Source: Roseiarcus sp963751165 (GTDB lineage Bacteria > Pseudomonadota > Alphaproteobacteria > Rhizobiales > Beijerinckiaceae). From it: 64,000 nt of DNA. Below the pieces are notes generated by a model. It had not been told where the DNA came from, made no database searches, and saw nothing but the letters and a program-made list of their open reading frames with translations. The stretch is from assembly GCA_963751165.1 (NCBI GenBank), contig CAVVTP010000001.1:372001-436000 (forward strand), written 5' to 3'. A program made the translations under genes and the position numbers. This document shows positions 42,795-51,105 of the stretch, piece after piece. Position 1 is the stretch's first letter. Every line of letters begins with the position of its first letter.

Positions 42795-43871
42795 TCATTC
42801 TTTCTGACTATAATAAATCGGCCTGATGTGAACCCAGCGACGGCCCGATCCATCAGTGGTCACCCAGGAATAAGCAAGCGCGTGTCTCGCCATCGCATTC
42901 TTGCGTGCGACCTCGGGATCCGTCTCCTTCGTCGTTCTGTAAATTTCCGGCTGCCGCGTCCGGAGTTGGGTTCTGCTTGTGCTCCGCGATTGCTCCTCCG
43001 CGGCGGTATCTTCTCTCGCCGTCAGGACATTATCGCCTTGCTCGATTTTGCCCGGAGTGGGTTCTGGGGTCGGCGGGCTCCGCAACTTTTCGCACGCGCT
43101 CACGAACGCAGGTGAGATCGCCGGCAATGAGCCGTTGCTGAGCACGAAAATGCCATCTCCTCCCGGAAGTTTTCCCAGGCCGCCCGGAAGTTTTCCTAGG
43201 CCAACGTTCATAACGCTCGTCTCCTTGACGCCTGCTTTGCCGGCAAGCTCCTCCATCCATCCCGGAATCGTTTGTTCCCGCCAACTCAGGGCCTGGTGGA
43301 AAGGCGAGAGCGCTCGGTCATCCATCGCCATGAGAGGGGTCGCATGAAACAGCTCCGGCTCTCGGGTTCTAAGATAAATGACGGGACCGACAGTGACGAG
43401 AAGTAATTTATCCCATTGTGCTCTTCTCGCCCCGAGCTCATTAACTTGCGCGTACCGGTGCAGCGAAAGAATAGATGCCGCCATCTGCAAATAGCCAAGT
43501 TCCCTATATGACATATCTACGGCTACAAATGCTGGTGACTGTCTTCCAAGCAGACTTTTTTGTAGAAAGTTGAGATTATTTTCCGCAATATTGACCGCGT
43601 CTTGATTTGAAAACAAAAACAGAGCGACTCGATCGGCGATATCATCAGGGGAAGACGACCTGTCGGTAAATAGCCTGGTTGCGCCTGCGCGCGCGTCTTC
43701 GTTCAAAGACTCCTCTTCAATAACGATGAAAGTTGAATCGTCGGGAAGCTTCATCTCGTGAATTCGGCCGTCAACGCTGCTAATGGTGGAATCGCCGAAC
43801 TCACAAATCTCCGCATACCCAGGAGACGCGAAAATCGCCATTGTTAACAAGATAAATACACGAACTACCAT
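42795..43871 (-). CDS. secreted protein of unknown function
   Basis: 358 residues, not recognised. A Sec signal (MVVRVFILLTMAIFASPGYA) leads into a mature chain starting EICEFGDSTISS with one Cys. Helical middle (about residues 75-190), a short tandem repeat GLGKLPGGLGKLPGG near 227-241, a Pro/Thr/Ser linker, then a basic C-terminal region ending VHIRPIYYSQ. Codon use is less GC-rich than its neighbours, and the surrounding sequence is AT-richer, hinting at transfer. No partner gene. Could be a periplasmic or exported effector-like protein; no function is proposed. Confidence 0.7.
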   Translation of the reverse strand: MVVRVFILLTMAIFASPGYAEICEFGDSTISSVDGRIHEMKLPDDSTFIVIEEESLNEDARAGATRLFTDRSSSPDDIADRVALFLFSNQDAVNIAENNLNFLQKSLLGRQSPAFVAVDMSYRELGYLQMAASILSLHRYAQVNELGARRAQWDKLLLVTVGPVIYLRTREPELFHATPLMAMDDRALSPFHQALSWREQTIPGWMEELAGKAGVKETSVMNVGLGKLPGGLGKLPGGDGIFVLSNGSLPAISPAFVSACEKLRSPPTPEPTPGKIEQGDNVLTAREDTAAEEQSRSTSRTQLRTRQPEIYRTTKETDPEVARKNAMARHALAYSWVTTDGSGRRWVHIRPIYYSQKE

Positions 43872-44841
43872 GGATTACCATCGGTAACGTTTGGTTATTG
43901 CCGTTATCTATATCCGATCGGAGTCCTCTACACTTGAGATGACGACCAACGTCGCATGAGGTTATAATCAATACCGTAGGCTAAGTTATCCAGACCTCGC
44001 TACGACGCGTAAATGAACTGCCTCGTGGAATTGTGAACGAGTCACAACGTTGGCTATTTCCTCAGAGCGAGCAACGCGATTCGGTTGCAGTATCGCCATG
44101 TCGATTAGACACACCAGGAATTTGCCATCCGTATCTTACGCCGTTCTACAAATGCGTGTGAGTTCAACTTCGATCAGATCAAACAACTTCTCTCTCCGGC
44201 GCCGACGCCGACAAGTTTACGCCCATCAATCCTCCGCCATCTTTCCCTCCATGCAGCTCATTTACGCTGCGATAGACGCCTAGTTTATTCACGATACTGT
44301 CAAACTTAAGGCAGCAAATCCGAGATATGGGAGTATTCAACTCACTCCAATATTGCGCCGACCTCTAGAATAGATAATTGTAATACATCTCGGTCGGCTC
44401 TCATCTAAACATAAATTGTCTTGCCATATACTTAGATTTGTCATGCCCGGTCACAGAGGGCGGTCGGCGGTTCCGATCGACGCGAAGCTTTTGGGTTGCG
44501 AGGTCGCCTCAATCGCGCCCCATTTTCACGCGCCTTTTGGGGAAGCGAATGGCCTCGAAGGATGTTCCAGTCGGCGCAACTCGTGACGCCAATCCGGCGT
44601 CTGGCGCCCCACTCGGGCGGACAGCCGGCGCCGACCGCTAATGTCCTGTCCGACCCGGTGCGGGCGGAGACCACCAGAAAGGGACCGTAGGCGCTAAGGG
44701 CAGGAAGCGCCAATTCCGGTCGTTCGCGACAGGTATGCCTTCTGCTCGAACGCCCCGCTCTCTCCTGTGCGGCCGAGCGCTTTGAGGCGCCCGCTCGCCG
44801 GTCAGACGCGTAGCGGCGACAATGCCTGTCGGCGCATTAGT
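43872..44841. other. AT-richer gene-poor region
   Basis: 970 bases without a credible gene. From 43880 to about 44440 it is clearly more AT-rich than the rest of the window, with stops in all frames. A 77-codon open frame at 44050 has no ribosome-binding site or recognisable content. From 44440 to 44841 composition returns to the local norm. It presumably includes the promoter of the minus-strand gene at 43871 and looks like transferred or decayed DNA. Confidence 0.5.
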
Positions 44842-47406
44842 CTAGACGAAATTGAAAGCGCTGTTCGCGGAAGCGCTGAGCATGGCCGTGGTGACATCCT
44901 TGAGGGTGAGGACGTCGCGAGAGCTGTCCGTGATCGTCACATTGGGGCCGGATTGCGCCGCCGCCCCGCTCGACAGCAGGTCCGCCCAATTTTGTGCCGC
45001 GGAATTGGAATTGCTCAACCCGTCGAACATCGAGGCGCTGAACTGGATCACGTCGTTCGAGCCGCCCGAGGCCTGGAAAGCGGAGATTGCGCTCTGGCCG
45101 AAGCCGGCGCCGTAGGCGAAGGTCTCCGAATTCACGCCATTGGCGACGATCAATTCGTTTGAATGGGTGGTGAACTCGAAAGGATCGCCCTCCCTCGTCG
45201 CCGACAATGCGTTCGCCGCTGACCAGACCGTCACGCCACTCGCGCTCAGGGTGAGATCGCCAGAGCCGTCGGGCATGTCCGCGGCTTTTGCAAACTCTGT
45301 ACCGCTTTTGTCATATGCAGTCGTGTACGACGACGCATTGGTCGTCGAAACGGCCACATTGTCGAGCAGGCCATCAACGTCGTTCGTGACGGCGCTTGTG
45401 TCGAGGAACGAGAGGGTGATCGACGACGTCGGCGCAACAAAGCTGAACGAATAGGGGCTGAGCACCGTCGCCAAATCGTTGGTCGAGCCCGAGGTCGTCA
45501 CGGTCGTCAAGGGGACGCCGTTGACCTCGACCTCAAGCGACTGGACCGACGAGGGAGAACCGAACGAGCCGTAGTCGAATGTCAAGGCGTAGGTTTGGCC
45601 GGCGGTGACGCTGATCGCCGGGCTGGTGGCGACTCCGTCGTCGGGCGAATTGGCCGTGCCGAAGCTTAGAAAATTCCCGGAACCGGTATCATCAATTCCG
45701 CCGGCGTTCGCGACATAGATGGCGCTGTCGACGACCGCCACGCTATTGACGCTCCCAGTCACGGTCCAGCCTGGAACAGTATTGCTGCCCAGCGTTCCGC
45801 CGCTGAAATCCTCGGAATAAATGGCGCTGGCCTGACCCGGACTCGCCGAGGCGAGACCGCCTACGTTTTGATAGACCACCTCGTGGCTGCCGTCGGAATT
45901 GTAGGTCCAGGCCGCGCTCATCCCATTGCTGTAAGTCGCGCTCTCGGGATTGCCGTCCGCCCCGTATTCGATCGTGTAGGACGCATAGGGCGCGCCGGTG
46001 ACGCCGGAATAAGCGATGTCGTAGGAGCCGCCCGGATTGTAAGCCCACGCCGCCGTCATCCCGTTGCTGTACGATGCGCTTTGCGGCCTTCCATTCGCCC
46101 TATAGGCCATCGTGTATGACGTGTACGCCTCGCCTGTCACGCCGGCATAGGCGATTTGATAGGAGCCGTCCGCGTTATACGTCCAGACCGCCGTCATGCC
46201 GTTGCCGTAGGACGCGCTCTCCAGCTCGCCGTTCACCGCGTAGACCGCCGTGTCGGACGTGTAGGGCGCGCCGGTGACGCCGGAATAGGCGATGTCGTAG
46301 GAGCCGTCCGGATTGTAGGTCCACGCCGCCGTCATCCCGTTGCTGTACGATGCGCTTTGCGGCCTTCCATTCGCCCCATAGACCAGCGTGTATGACGTGT
46401 AGGGTTCGCCGGTCACGCCGGCGTAGGCGATTTGATAGGAGCCGTCCGCGTTATACGTCCAGACCGCCGTCATGCCGTTGCCGTAGGACGCGCTCTCCAG
46501 CTGGCCGTTCGCCGCGTAGACTGCCGTGTATGACGTGTAGGGCTCGCCGGTCACGCCGACGTAGGCGATCTCGTAGGAGCTGTCCGCTTCATAGGTCCAG
46601 GCTGCCATCATCCCGTTGCTGTAAGACGCGCTGAGCGGCTTGCCGTTGGCCCCATAGCCGACCGTGTAGGACGTATAGGCCGCGCTGACGATACCCAGAT
46701 ACTCGACACTCTTGACGGCGCCGCTCGCGCGATAGGCGGTCACCTCCACGCTGCCCCCGCTGAACGGCTGCTCGAAGGCAATTCCTGCCGCACCGAGCGC
46801 CTGCTTCTGCGCCGTCGTGAGCGCGACGTCCTTGTCGACCGCCTGGAGCATCGTGACGCCGAGATCGGAAAGGTTCGCGATCGCCGCCGTGGTGAGCGCC
46901 GCAAGATCGGCGGCGCTATCGGCGATCGTGATCGCGTATGGGTAGAGGATTTCCCCAAGCGCGCGCGTGTCGTTCGTCGCTTGCGCCAGGCTCAGCGTCA
47001 GCGTCAGCGTCTGCGATCCGCCGGCCGCCAAGGCGATCGAGGCGATGTTCGGGTCCTCGTTCAGCGCGTCGAAGTTGGCTGAGATATTCGCGGCGGAGTC
47101 GACGACGGCGATCGCGTAGGACGCATTCGTGATCGCGCTCAGCGCATGCGTATCGCCGAGCGCCTCGGCTGCGGTCAGTTCGAGCGTTCCGCCGTCGGTG
47201 AGCGTAATCGAGCTCACGTTGGCGTCGGCGTTGAGTGCGTCGAAACTGGCGGAAATGGCGGCCGCCGTGTCGGCGATCGCGATGTCGCCCCCCGCATCAA
47301 GGGCCGTCTGATGCGCAATGTAGGAGGCAACCGTCGTCGGCGCGGCCGCCGTCTCGGAAATGGCGCCGTTGGTGGTGAATCCGCCGAGCATGATCGGGGA
47401 CGTCAT
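44842..47406 (-). CDS. large secreted repeat protein, type I secretion-like
   Basis: 854 residues; ATG 47406 follows AGGGAGGCTCCC. No Sec signal. Domain order: two or three N-terminal repeats of about 57 residues (ISASFDALNADANVSSITL at 51, ISANFDALNEDPNIASIAL at 108); six 46-residue repeats at 244-519; a jelly-roll, DUF642-like carbohydrate-binding domain at about 530-690 (FSGGTLGSNTVPGWTVTGS, TYALTFDYGSFGSP); and a C-terminal 150 residues with YGAGFGQSAISAF and DVIQFSASMF, as in RTX-type cargo of type I secretion. Asp/Asn/Gly/Ser/Thr rich and Cys-free. Probably an exported adhesin or surface-matrix protein; the transporter is not in the window. Confidence 0.8.
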   Translation of the reverse strand: MTSPIMLGGFTTNGAISETAAAPTTVASYIAHQTALDAGGDIAIADTAAAISASFDALNADANVSSITLTDGGTLELTAAEALGDTHALSAITNASYAIAVVDSAANISANFDALNEDPNIASIALAAGGSQTLTLTLSLAQATNDTRALGEILYPYAITIADSAADLAALTTAAIANLSDLGVTMLQAVDKDVALTTAQKQALGAAGIAFEQPFSGGSVEVTAYRASGAVKSVEYLGIVSAAYTSYTVGYGANGKPLSASYSNGMMAAWTYEADSSYEIAYVGVTGEPYTSYTAVYAANGQLESASYGNGMTAVWTYNADGSYQIAYAGVTGEPYTSYTLVYGANGRPQSASYSNGMTAAWTYNPDGSYDIAYSGVTGAPYTSDTAVYAVNGELESASYGNGMTAVWTYNADGSYQIAYAGVTGEAYTSYTMAYRANGRPQSASYSNGMTAAWAYNPGGSYDIAYSGVTGAPYASYTIEYGADGNPESATYSNGMSAAWTYNSDGSHEVVYQNVGGLASASPGQASAIYSEDFSGGTLGSNTVPGWTVTGSVNSVAVVDSAIYVANAGGIDDTGSGNFLSFGTANSPDDGVATSPAISVTAGQTYALTFDYGSFGSPSSVQSLEVEVNGVPLTTVTTSGSTNDLATVLSPYSFSFVAPTSSITLSFLDTSAVTNDVDGLLDNVAVSTTNASSYTTAYDKSGTEFAKAADMPDGSGDLTLSASGVTVWSAANALSATREGDPFEFTTHSNELIVANGVNSETFAYGAGFGQSAISAFQASGGSNDVIQFSASMFDGLSNSNSAAQNWADLLSSGAAAQSGPNVTITDSSRDVLTLKDVTTAMLSASANSAFNFV
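45850..46677 (-). repeat. six tandem 138-bp coding repeats
   Basis: Within the secreted protein, six head-to-tail units of exactly 138 bases encode Y-T-S-Y-T-x2-Y-x-A-N-G-x2-x-S-A-S-Y, N-G-M-T-A-x-W-T-Y-N and D-G-S-Y-x-I-A-Y-x-G-V-T-G. Units 2 and 4, and units 3 and 5, are most alike (YGNGMTAVWTYNADGSYQ versus YSNGMTAAWTYNPDGSYD), showing growth by duplication of a two-unit block. Unit 6 is the most divergent. Confidence 0.9.
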
Positions 47407-48126
47407 GGGAGCCTCCCTGAGTTTCCGCCTCTGCGGCGGCCGTTGAAGATCGACGAATGCAAGTCCGCGTCACGGATCGCGCGCAGGAGCCCGCCCGCGT
47501 CAGGCGACCCCGCGATCCATCCCCCATTCCAGCAGTGGCAGTCATCCCTTTGGCATCCGGCCGCGCCATCATCAGAAAACGGGTAATTGATAGCGATAAC
47601 GACGGAATATTGGTTTTATCGCGGGCACGAAATTTGAAGAAAAACCGACACGAACCTGCTTTCCCATGATTGGGGTGGGGCGCGATCCTGGGCGCGGATT
47701 CTAGCGCGAACCTGCTCGACGCGGCCGTCGATCAAAGCCTCTCGCTTTGCATCATGAACGGCGGTTGGACCGTCCAGACTGTTGCAAACTAGCTGCCATA
47801 AAAGTGCACGTTGTTTGCCACTCGATGGCTTGGGTGCTGCGCGACACCTGCCGCTTGCCCGCGCGGTCACTCCTTGGCGCAACCCTCCCGTTCCGGGACC
47901 GAGTGGGAAGTGCAGCCAAGGGTCGGGTATGACCTGTTCGCGAAGCCGTCGCCGAATGCCCCGTGCTTTGCGCACATTGGCCGTCCGGGGTGGCGGCTTT
48001 GACTGATAGAAATCCACCCATGGCGATGTTCTACGGGCGCCTCGATCAATGCCAGCTCAGGGCGGTTTCCACGCGTACAGGCTCGGCCTTGAACACCCGC
48101 TGGCGCGGAGCGTTTGATTTGAACCG
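47407..48126. other. intergenic, no gene recognised
   Basis: 720 bases between the divergent-looking ends of the secreted protein gene and the SorC regulator. Several open frames of 60-146 codons exist on both strands, all Arg-rich and without ribosome-binding sites. The left part must hold the promoter of the secreted protein. I see no transposase, RNA gene or named repeat. Confidence 0.4.
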
Positions 48127-49074
48127 CTAGAGCAGCTTCCCGGCCGTGAACTTGTCGGTGACGAGCACATTGATGAGGCCGCCTTTCAGACAGGCGCGGA
48201 TCGCCTCGACCTTGCGGTCGCCGCCAGCGACGCCCACGACACGAGGCGTCTTTTTCAGCTCCTCGAGGGTTACGGCGATGACCCGATCGTCGAGCGGTCC
48301 GTGCACCGGCGCGCCGTCGCGATCGAAAAACTGCAAGGAAATGTCCCCGATTGCACCTCGCTTTGCGAGGTCCTGCAGCTCTCCGTTGGTGAAAGCATTG
48401 CCCGAATTGGCGAGCATGACCGAGGGCTGCAGCGCGCCGATGCCGACGAGAGCGATCGTCAGCCGACGGAACTGATCCATCGCGGCGCGCACGTAAACGT
48501 CGCCGAGCATGACGAGCCGGGCCGCCGCCGAACTCACCACGCCCTGAGCCGGAAGCAACTGAGCCTCGGCTCCGGTGAGCGCAGCGAGCCGCGTCGTGAG
48601 CTGAGTTGCATGGCTCTGCACGGACGGGTCGCCGAGCCCGCCGAGAATCTGCACCACGCGCTCGGCCCGAGGGCGCTTCATCGGATGGATAGCGTCGACC
48701 ATGCGCAGGAGGGACGAACTCCATGACGAGATGCCGATGACCTCGCCTTCGCCCATCGTCGTCTCGAAGTAATGCGCGGCGGCAGATCCTATTGCCGAAA
48801 GGATCGCTTCCTCGCGATCCTCGAAGCACTCCGCCACGATCGCCTCGTTGAGAGCATAGCGCTGGCGTAGCGCCAACTCGAATTCCGGATACGTGCCTCG
48901 CGGAGCGACGATCGTCACCCGCACGACGCCCACGTCTTCCGCCCTCTTCAGAAGCCGCGATACGGTCGCTTGCGAGACATGCAGGCGCTCCGAAATCTGC
49001 GCCTGCTTCAATCCGTCCTCGTAATAGAGCTGGGCGACCCGCGCGATGGTTCGAAGCTCGTCCGTCCAACTCAT
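48127..49074 (-). CDS. SorC/DeoR-type sugar-binding transcriptional regulator
   Basis: 315 residues from the ATG at 49074 (MSWTDELRTI), which follows GGGAGGG at about ten bases. Residues 10-60 form the helix-turn-helix (ARVAQLYYEDGLKQAQISERLHVS, ATVSRLLKRAEDVGVV) and the rest is the SorC sugar-phosphate-binding domain of the NagB/RpiA fold (GISSWSSSLLRMVDAI, VGVAGGDRKVEAIRACLKGG). Such proteins bind phosphorylated sugars as effectors and act on neighbouring catabolic operons. It is divergent from the transketolase-ABC operon; two matching palindromes lie between them. Confidence 0.92.
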   Translation of the reverse strand: MSWTDELRTIARVAQLYYEDGLKQAQISERLHVSQATVSRLLKRAEDVGVVRVTIVAPRGTYPEFELALRQRYALNEAIVAECFEDREEAILSAIGSAAAHYFETTMGEGEVIGISSWSSSLLRMVDAIHPMKRPRAERVVQILGGLGDPSVQSHATQLTTRLAALTGAEAQLLPAQGVVSSAAARLVMLGDVYVRAAMDQFRRLTIALVGIGALQPSVMLANSGNAFTNGELQDLAKRGAIGDISLQFFDRDGAPVHGPLDDRVIAVTLEELKKTPRVVGVAGGDRKVEAIRACLKGGLINVLVTDKFTAGKLL

Positions 49075-49107
49075 GGTCGCCCCACCCTCCCATTCGGATC
49101 GGCGATG

Positions 49108-49125
49108 CATGAATAAATATTCATG
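49108..49125. promoter_or_regulatory. palindromic operator O1 near the SorC regulator gene
   Basis: CATGAATA at 49108-49115, two bases, TATTCATG at 49118-49125: an 18-base dyad about 35 bases upstream of the regulator start. It matches the second site at 49246, so it is likely the regulator's own binding site and would give autoregulation. Confidence 0.7.
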
Positions 49126-49199
49126 ACGCTCCACAATGTCCAGTTACCGCGCGCCCGGATAATTCCTGCGCCCGTCGCAGAAATTTTTGCTCATGCGGC

Positions 49200-49229
49200 T
49201 TGACGTGCGTCTTCGACCATGCGTAGTAT
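49200..49229 (+). promoter_or_regulatory. sigma-70-like promoter of the transketolase operon
   Basis: TTGACG at 49200-49205, 18-base spacer, TAGTAT at 49224-49229. The start point would fall near 49236, about ten bases before operator O2. It implies the open frame starting at 49219 is not the translation start. Confidence 0.5.
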
Positions 49230-49245
49230 CGAATGTCAATGCACA

Positions 49246-49261
49246 CATGAATATTTATTCA
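49246..49261. promoter_or_regulatory. palindromic operator O2 in the operon leader
   Basis: CATGAATA, two bases, TATTCA: the same dyad as at 49108 (center AA there, TT here, i.e. the reverse complement). It lies just downstream of the likely start of transcription and right before the ribosome-binding site of the transketolase gene, so a bound regulator would block the operon. The two operators are 136 bp apart, allowing looping. Confidence 0.7.
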
Positions 49262-49272
49262 GGGAGGAGCGG

Positions 49273-50151
49273 TTGGCAGCCTCATCAGCACTTGCCAGCG
49301 GCGGAGCGATCCTTGCCCCGCTGCCGGCCACGATCGACGCCGACGAACGCCGCGAGCGACTTGAAAGGATCGCGACCGAGATTCGACGGAGCGTCGTTCA
49401 GATGATCAGCCGTGCTAAGGCGGGACACATCGGCGGTGATCTCTCGGCGACAAATTCGCTCGCGACCCTGTTTTTTGGCGTGCTGCGCGTCGATCCGCAC
49501 GCGCCCAGCGATCTGAGGCGCGACCGTTTCATTCTCAGCAAGGGGCATTGCGCGGCGGCGCTTTACTCGACGCTCGCCTTGCGCGGCTTTTTCCCATCCG
49601 AACAGCTTTCGACCTTCATGCAGCCTCTGTCGGCGCTGAACGGTCATCCGAACCGGCGGAAAGTGCCGGGCGTCGAAGCGAACACCGGGCCGCTCGGTCA
49701 TGGTCTCCCGATCGGGGTCGGGAGCGCGATTGCGTCGAAGCTTTCGGGCGCGAACTGGCGAACCTTCGTCGTGCTCGGCGACGGCGAACTGCAGGAAGGC
49801 TCGAACTGGGAAGCGGCCATGTGCGCGGGCCATCGCGGGCTCGACACGCTGACGGCGGTCGTCGACCGCAATCGTCTGCAGCAGGGCGCGCGCACGGAAG
49901 AGACCAACCGCCTCGAACCGCTCGCCGACAAATGGCGAGCCTTCGGATGGGATGTGGCCGAATGCGACGGCCACGACCACCTGGCCCTGTATGACATCTT
50001 CACGGCTCCTCGCGCAGGCAAGCCGCTCTGCGTCATCGCGAGGACGATCAAAGGCAAAGGCGTCTCCTTCATAGAGGACCGGGTCGAATGGCATCACAAG
50101 GTTCCCACTCCTGAACAGGTGGAGCTCGCGCTGAAGGAGCTCGCGCAATGA
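49273..50151 (+). CDS. transketolase, N-terminal subunit
   Basis: Thiamine diphosphate-binding half of a two-gene transketolase, about 292 residues. I start at TTG 49273 because GGGAGGAG lies immediately before it and the promoter and operator lie upstream; the ATG-like starts earlier would be untranscribed. Motifs: GHIGGDLSATNSL, ILSKGHCAAALYS, GPLGHGLPIG and the TPP motif GDGELQEGSNWEAA. Overlaps the next gene by ATGA. With the second subunit it interconverts pentose and hexose or triose phosphates. Confidence 0.92.
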   Translation: MAASSALASGGAILAPLPATIDADERRERLERIATEIRRSVVQMISRAKAGHIGGDLSATNSLATLFFGVLRVDPHAPSDLRRDRFILSKGHCAAALYSTLALRGFFPSEQLSTFMQPLSALNGHPNRRKVPGVEANTGPLGHGLPIGVGSAIASKLSGANWRTFVVLGDGELQEGSNWEAAMCAGHRGLDTLTAVVDRNRLQQGARTEETNRLEPLADKWRAFGWDVAECDGHDHLALYDIFTAPRAGKPLCVIARTIKGKGVSFIEDRVEWHHKVPTPEQVELALKELAQ

Positions 50152-51104
50152 ACGCCCCTGTCGCCGCGAAGGCCGAGACCTTCGATTGCCGCCCGGCCTT
50201 TGCCGAAACGCTGCTCGAACTCGCCGGCGCCGATCCGCGCATTGTCGCCGTCTGCAACGACAGTGTCGGTTCGAGCAATCTGACGCAATTCCAGAAGACG
50301 TTCCCGGACCGCCTCATCAATGTCGGCATCGCCGAGCAGGACATGATCGGCGTGGCTGCGGGCCTCGCCAACGGCGGATTCCTGCCCTTCGTCTGTGGCG
50401 CAGCCCCGTTCCTGACCGGCCGCGGACTTGAGCAAATCAAGGTGGACGTCGCGTACAATGGCTTTCCAGTCGTCTTGTGCGGGATGAGCCCCGGAATGGC
50501 GTATGGTGAGCTCGGACCGACGCATCACTCGATCGAGGACCTGAGCTGGCTGAGGGCGATCGATGGACTGGCGATCGTCGTGCCGGCCGATCCGGCGCAG
50601 ACGCGAGCCGCCGTCCGCTGGGCCGCGAAGGCGGCGACGCCCGCTTATCTCCGGATCGGACGGACGAAGGTCCCGTCCGTCACTCTCGACGAATCGAACG
50701 CCTTCGCATTCGGACGCGCCGACGTGCTGCGCCAAGGATCGGCGCTGACCATTGTCGCCACGGGCGCGCTGGTCAACCGCGCGCTCGATGCGGCGGAGGC
50801 GCTCGCCGGACAGGGCGTCGATGCGCGGGTCATCAACGTCTCGACCATCAAGCCGCTCGACGAGGCGACGATCATCGCCGCCGCGCGCGAGACGGGGGCG
50901 ATCGTCACCGCCGAGGAAGCGACGACGGAAGGCGGGCTCGGCGCCGCGGTCGCCGCGACGGTCGTCCGCAACGCGCCGGTCCCGATGCGCATATTGGGCG
51001 TGAAGGGGTTCGCCCCGACCGGCTCAGCCACGTTCCTGCTCGATTATTTTGGCTTGAGCCGCGACGGCATCGTGGCGGCCGCGATGGAATTGAAGGGGCG
51101 GTAA
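50148..51104 (+). CDS. transketolase, C-terminal subunit
   Basis: Pyrimidine-binding and C-terminal domains of transketolase, 318 residues, ATG overlapping the first subunit's stop. Motifs: VCNDSVGSSNL, INVGIAEQDMIGVAAGLA with the catalytic Glu, and the C-terminal TKCD domain (VDARVINVSTIKPLDEATI, TAEEATTEGGLG). Split transketolases like this often serve a dedicated sugar pathway, in addition to a housekeeping copy. The kinase gene follows after one base. Confidence 0.92.
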   Translation: MNAPVAAKAETFDCRPAFAETLLELAGADPRIVAVCNDSVGSSNLTQFQKTFPDRLINVGIAEQDMIGVAAGLANGGFLPFVCGAAPFLTGRGLEQIKVDVAYNGFPVVLCGMSPGMAYGELGPTHHSIEDLSWLRAIDGLAIVVPADPAQTRAAVRWAAKAATPAYLRIGRTKVPSVTLDESNAFAFGRADVLRQGSALTIVATGALVNRALDAAEALAGQGVDARVINVSTIKPLDEATIIAAARETGAIVTAEEATTEGGLGAAVAATVVRNAPVPMRILGVKGFAPTGSATFLLDYFGLSRDGIVAAAMELKGR

Positions 51105-51105
51105 G

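Noticed and set aside
44050..44283. 77-codon frame in the AT-rich gap
   Set aside because: No ribosome-binding site, no homology recognised, and basic low-complexity content.
44842..47406. Regular 138-bp repeats considered as a CRISPR or satellite array
   Set aside because: The repeats are in frame, encode a conserved 46-residue unit and have no spacers.
47616..48017. 133-codon minus-strand frame before the SorC regulator
   Set aside because: Arg/Pro-rich with overlapping alternatives on both strands and no start signal; no family recognised.
49219..49272. Earlier start for the transketolase N-terminal subunit
   Set aside because: It lies within the predicted -10 region and operator and so before the transcription start; TTG at 49273 follows GGGAGGAG.
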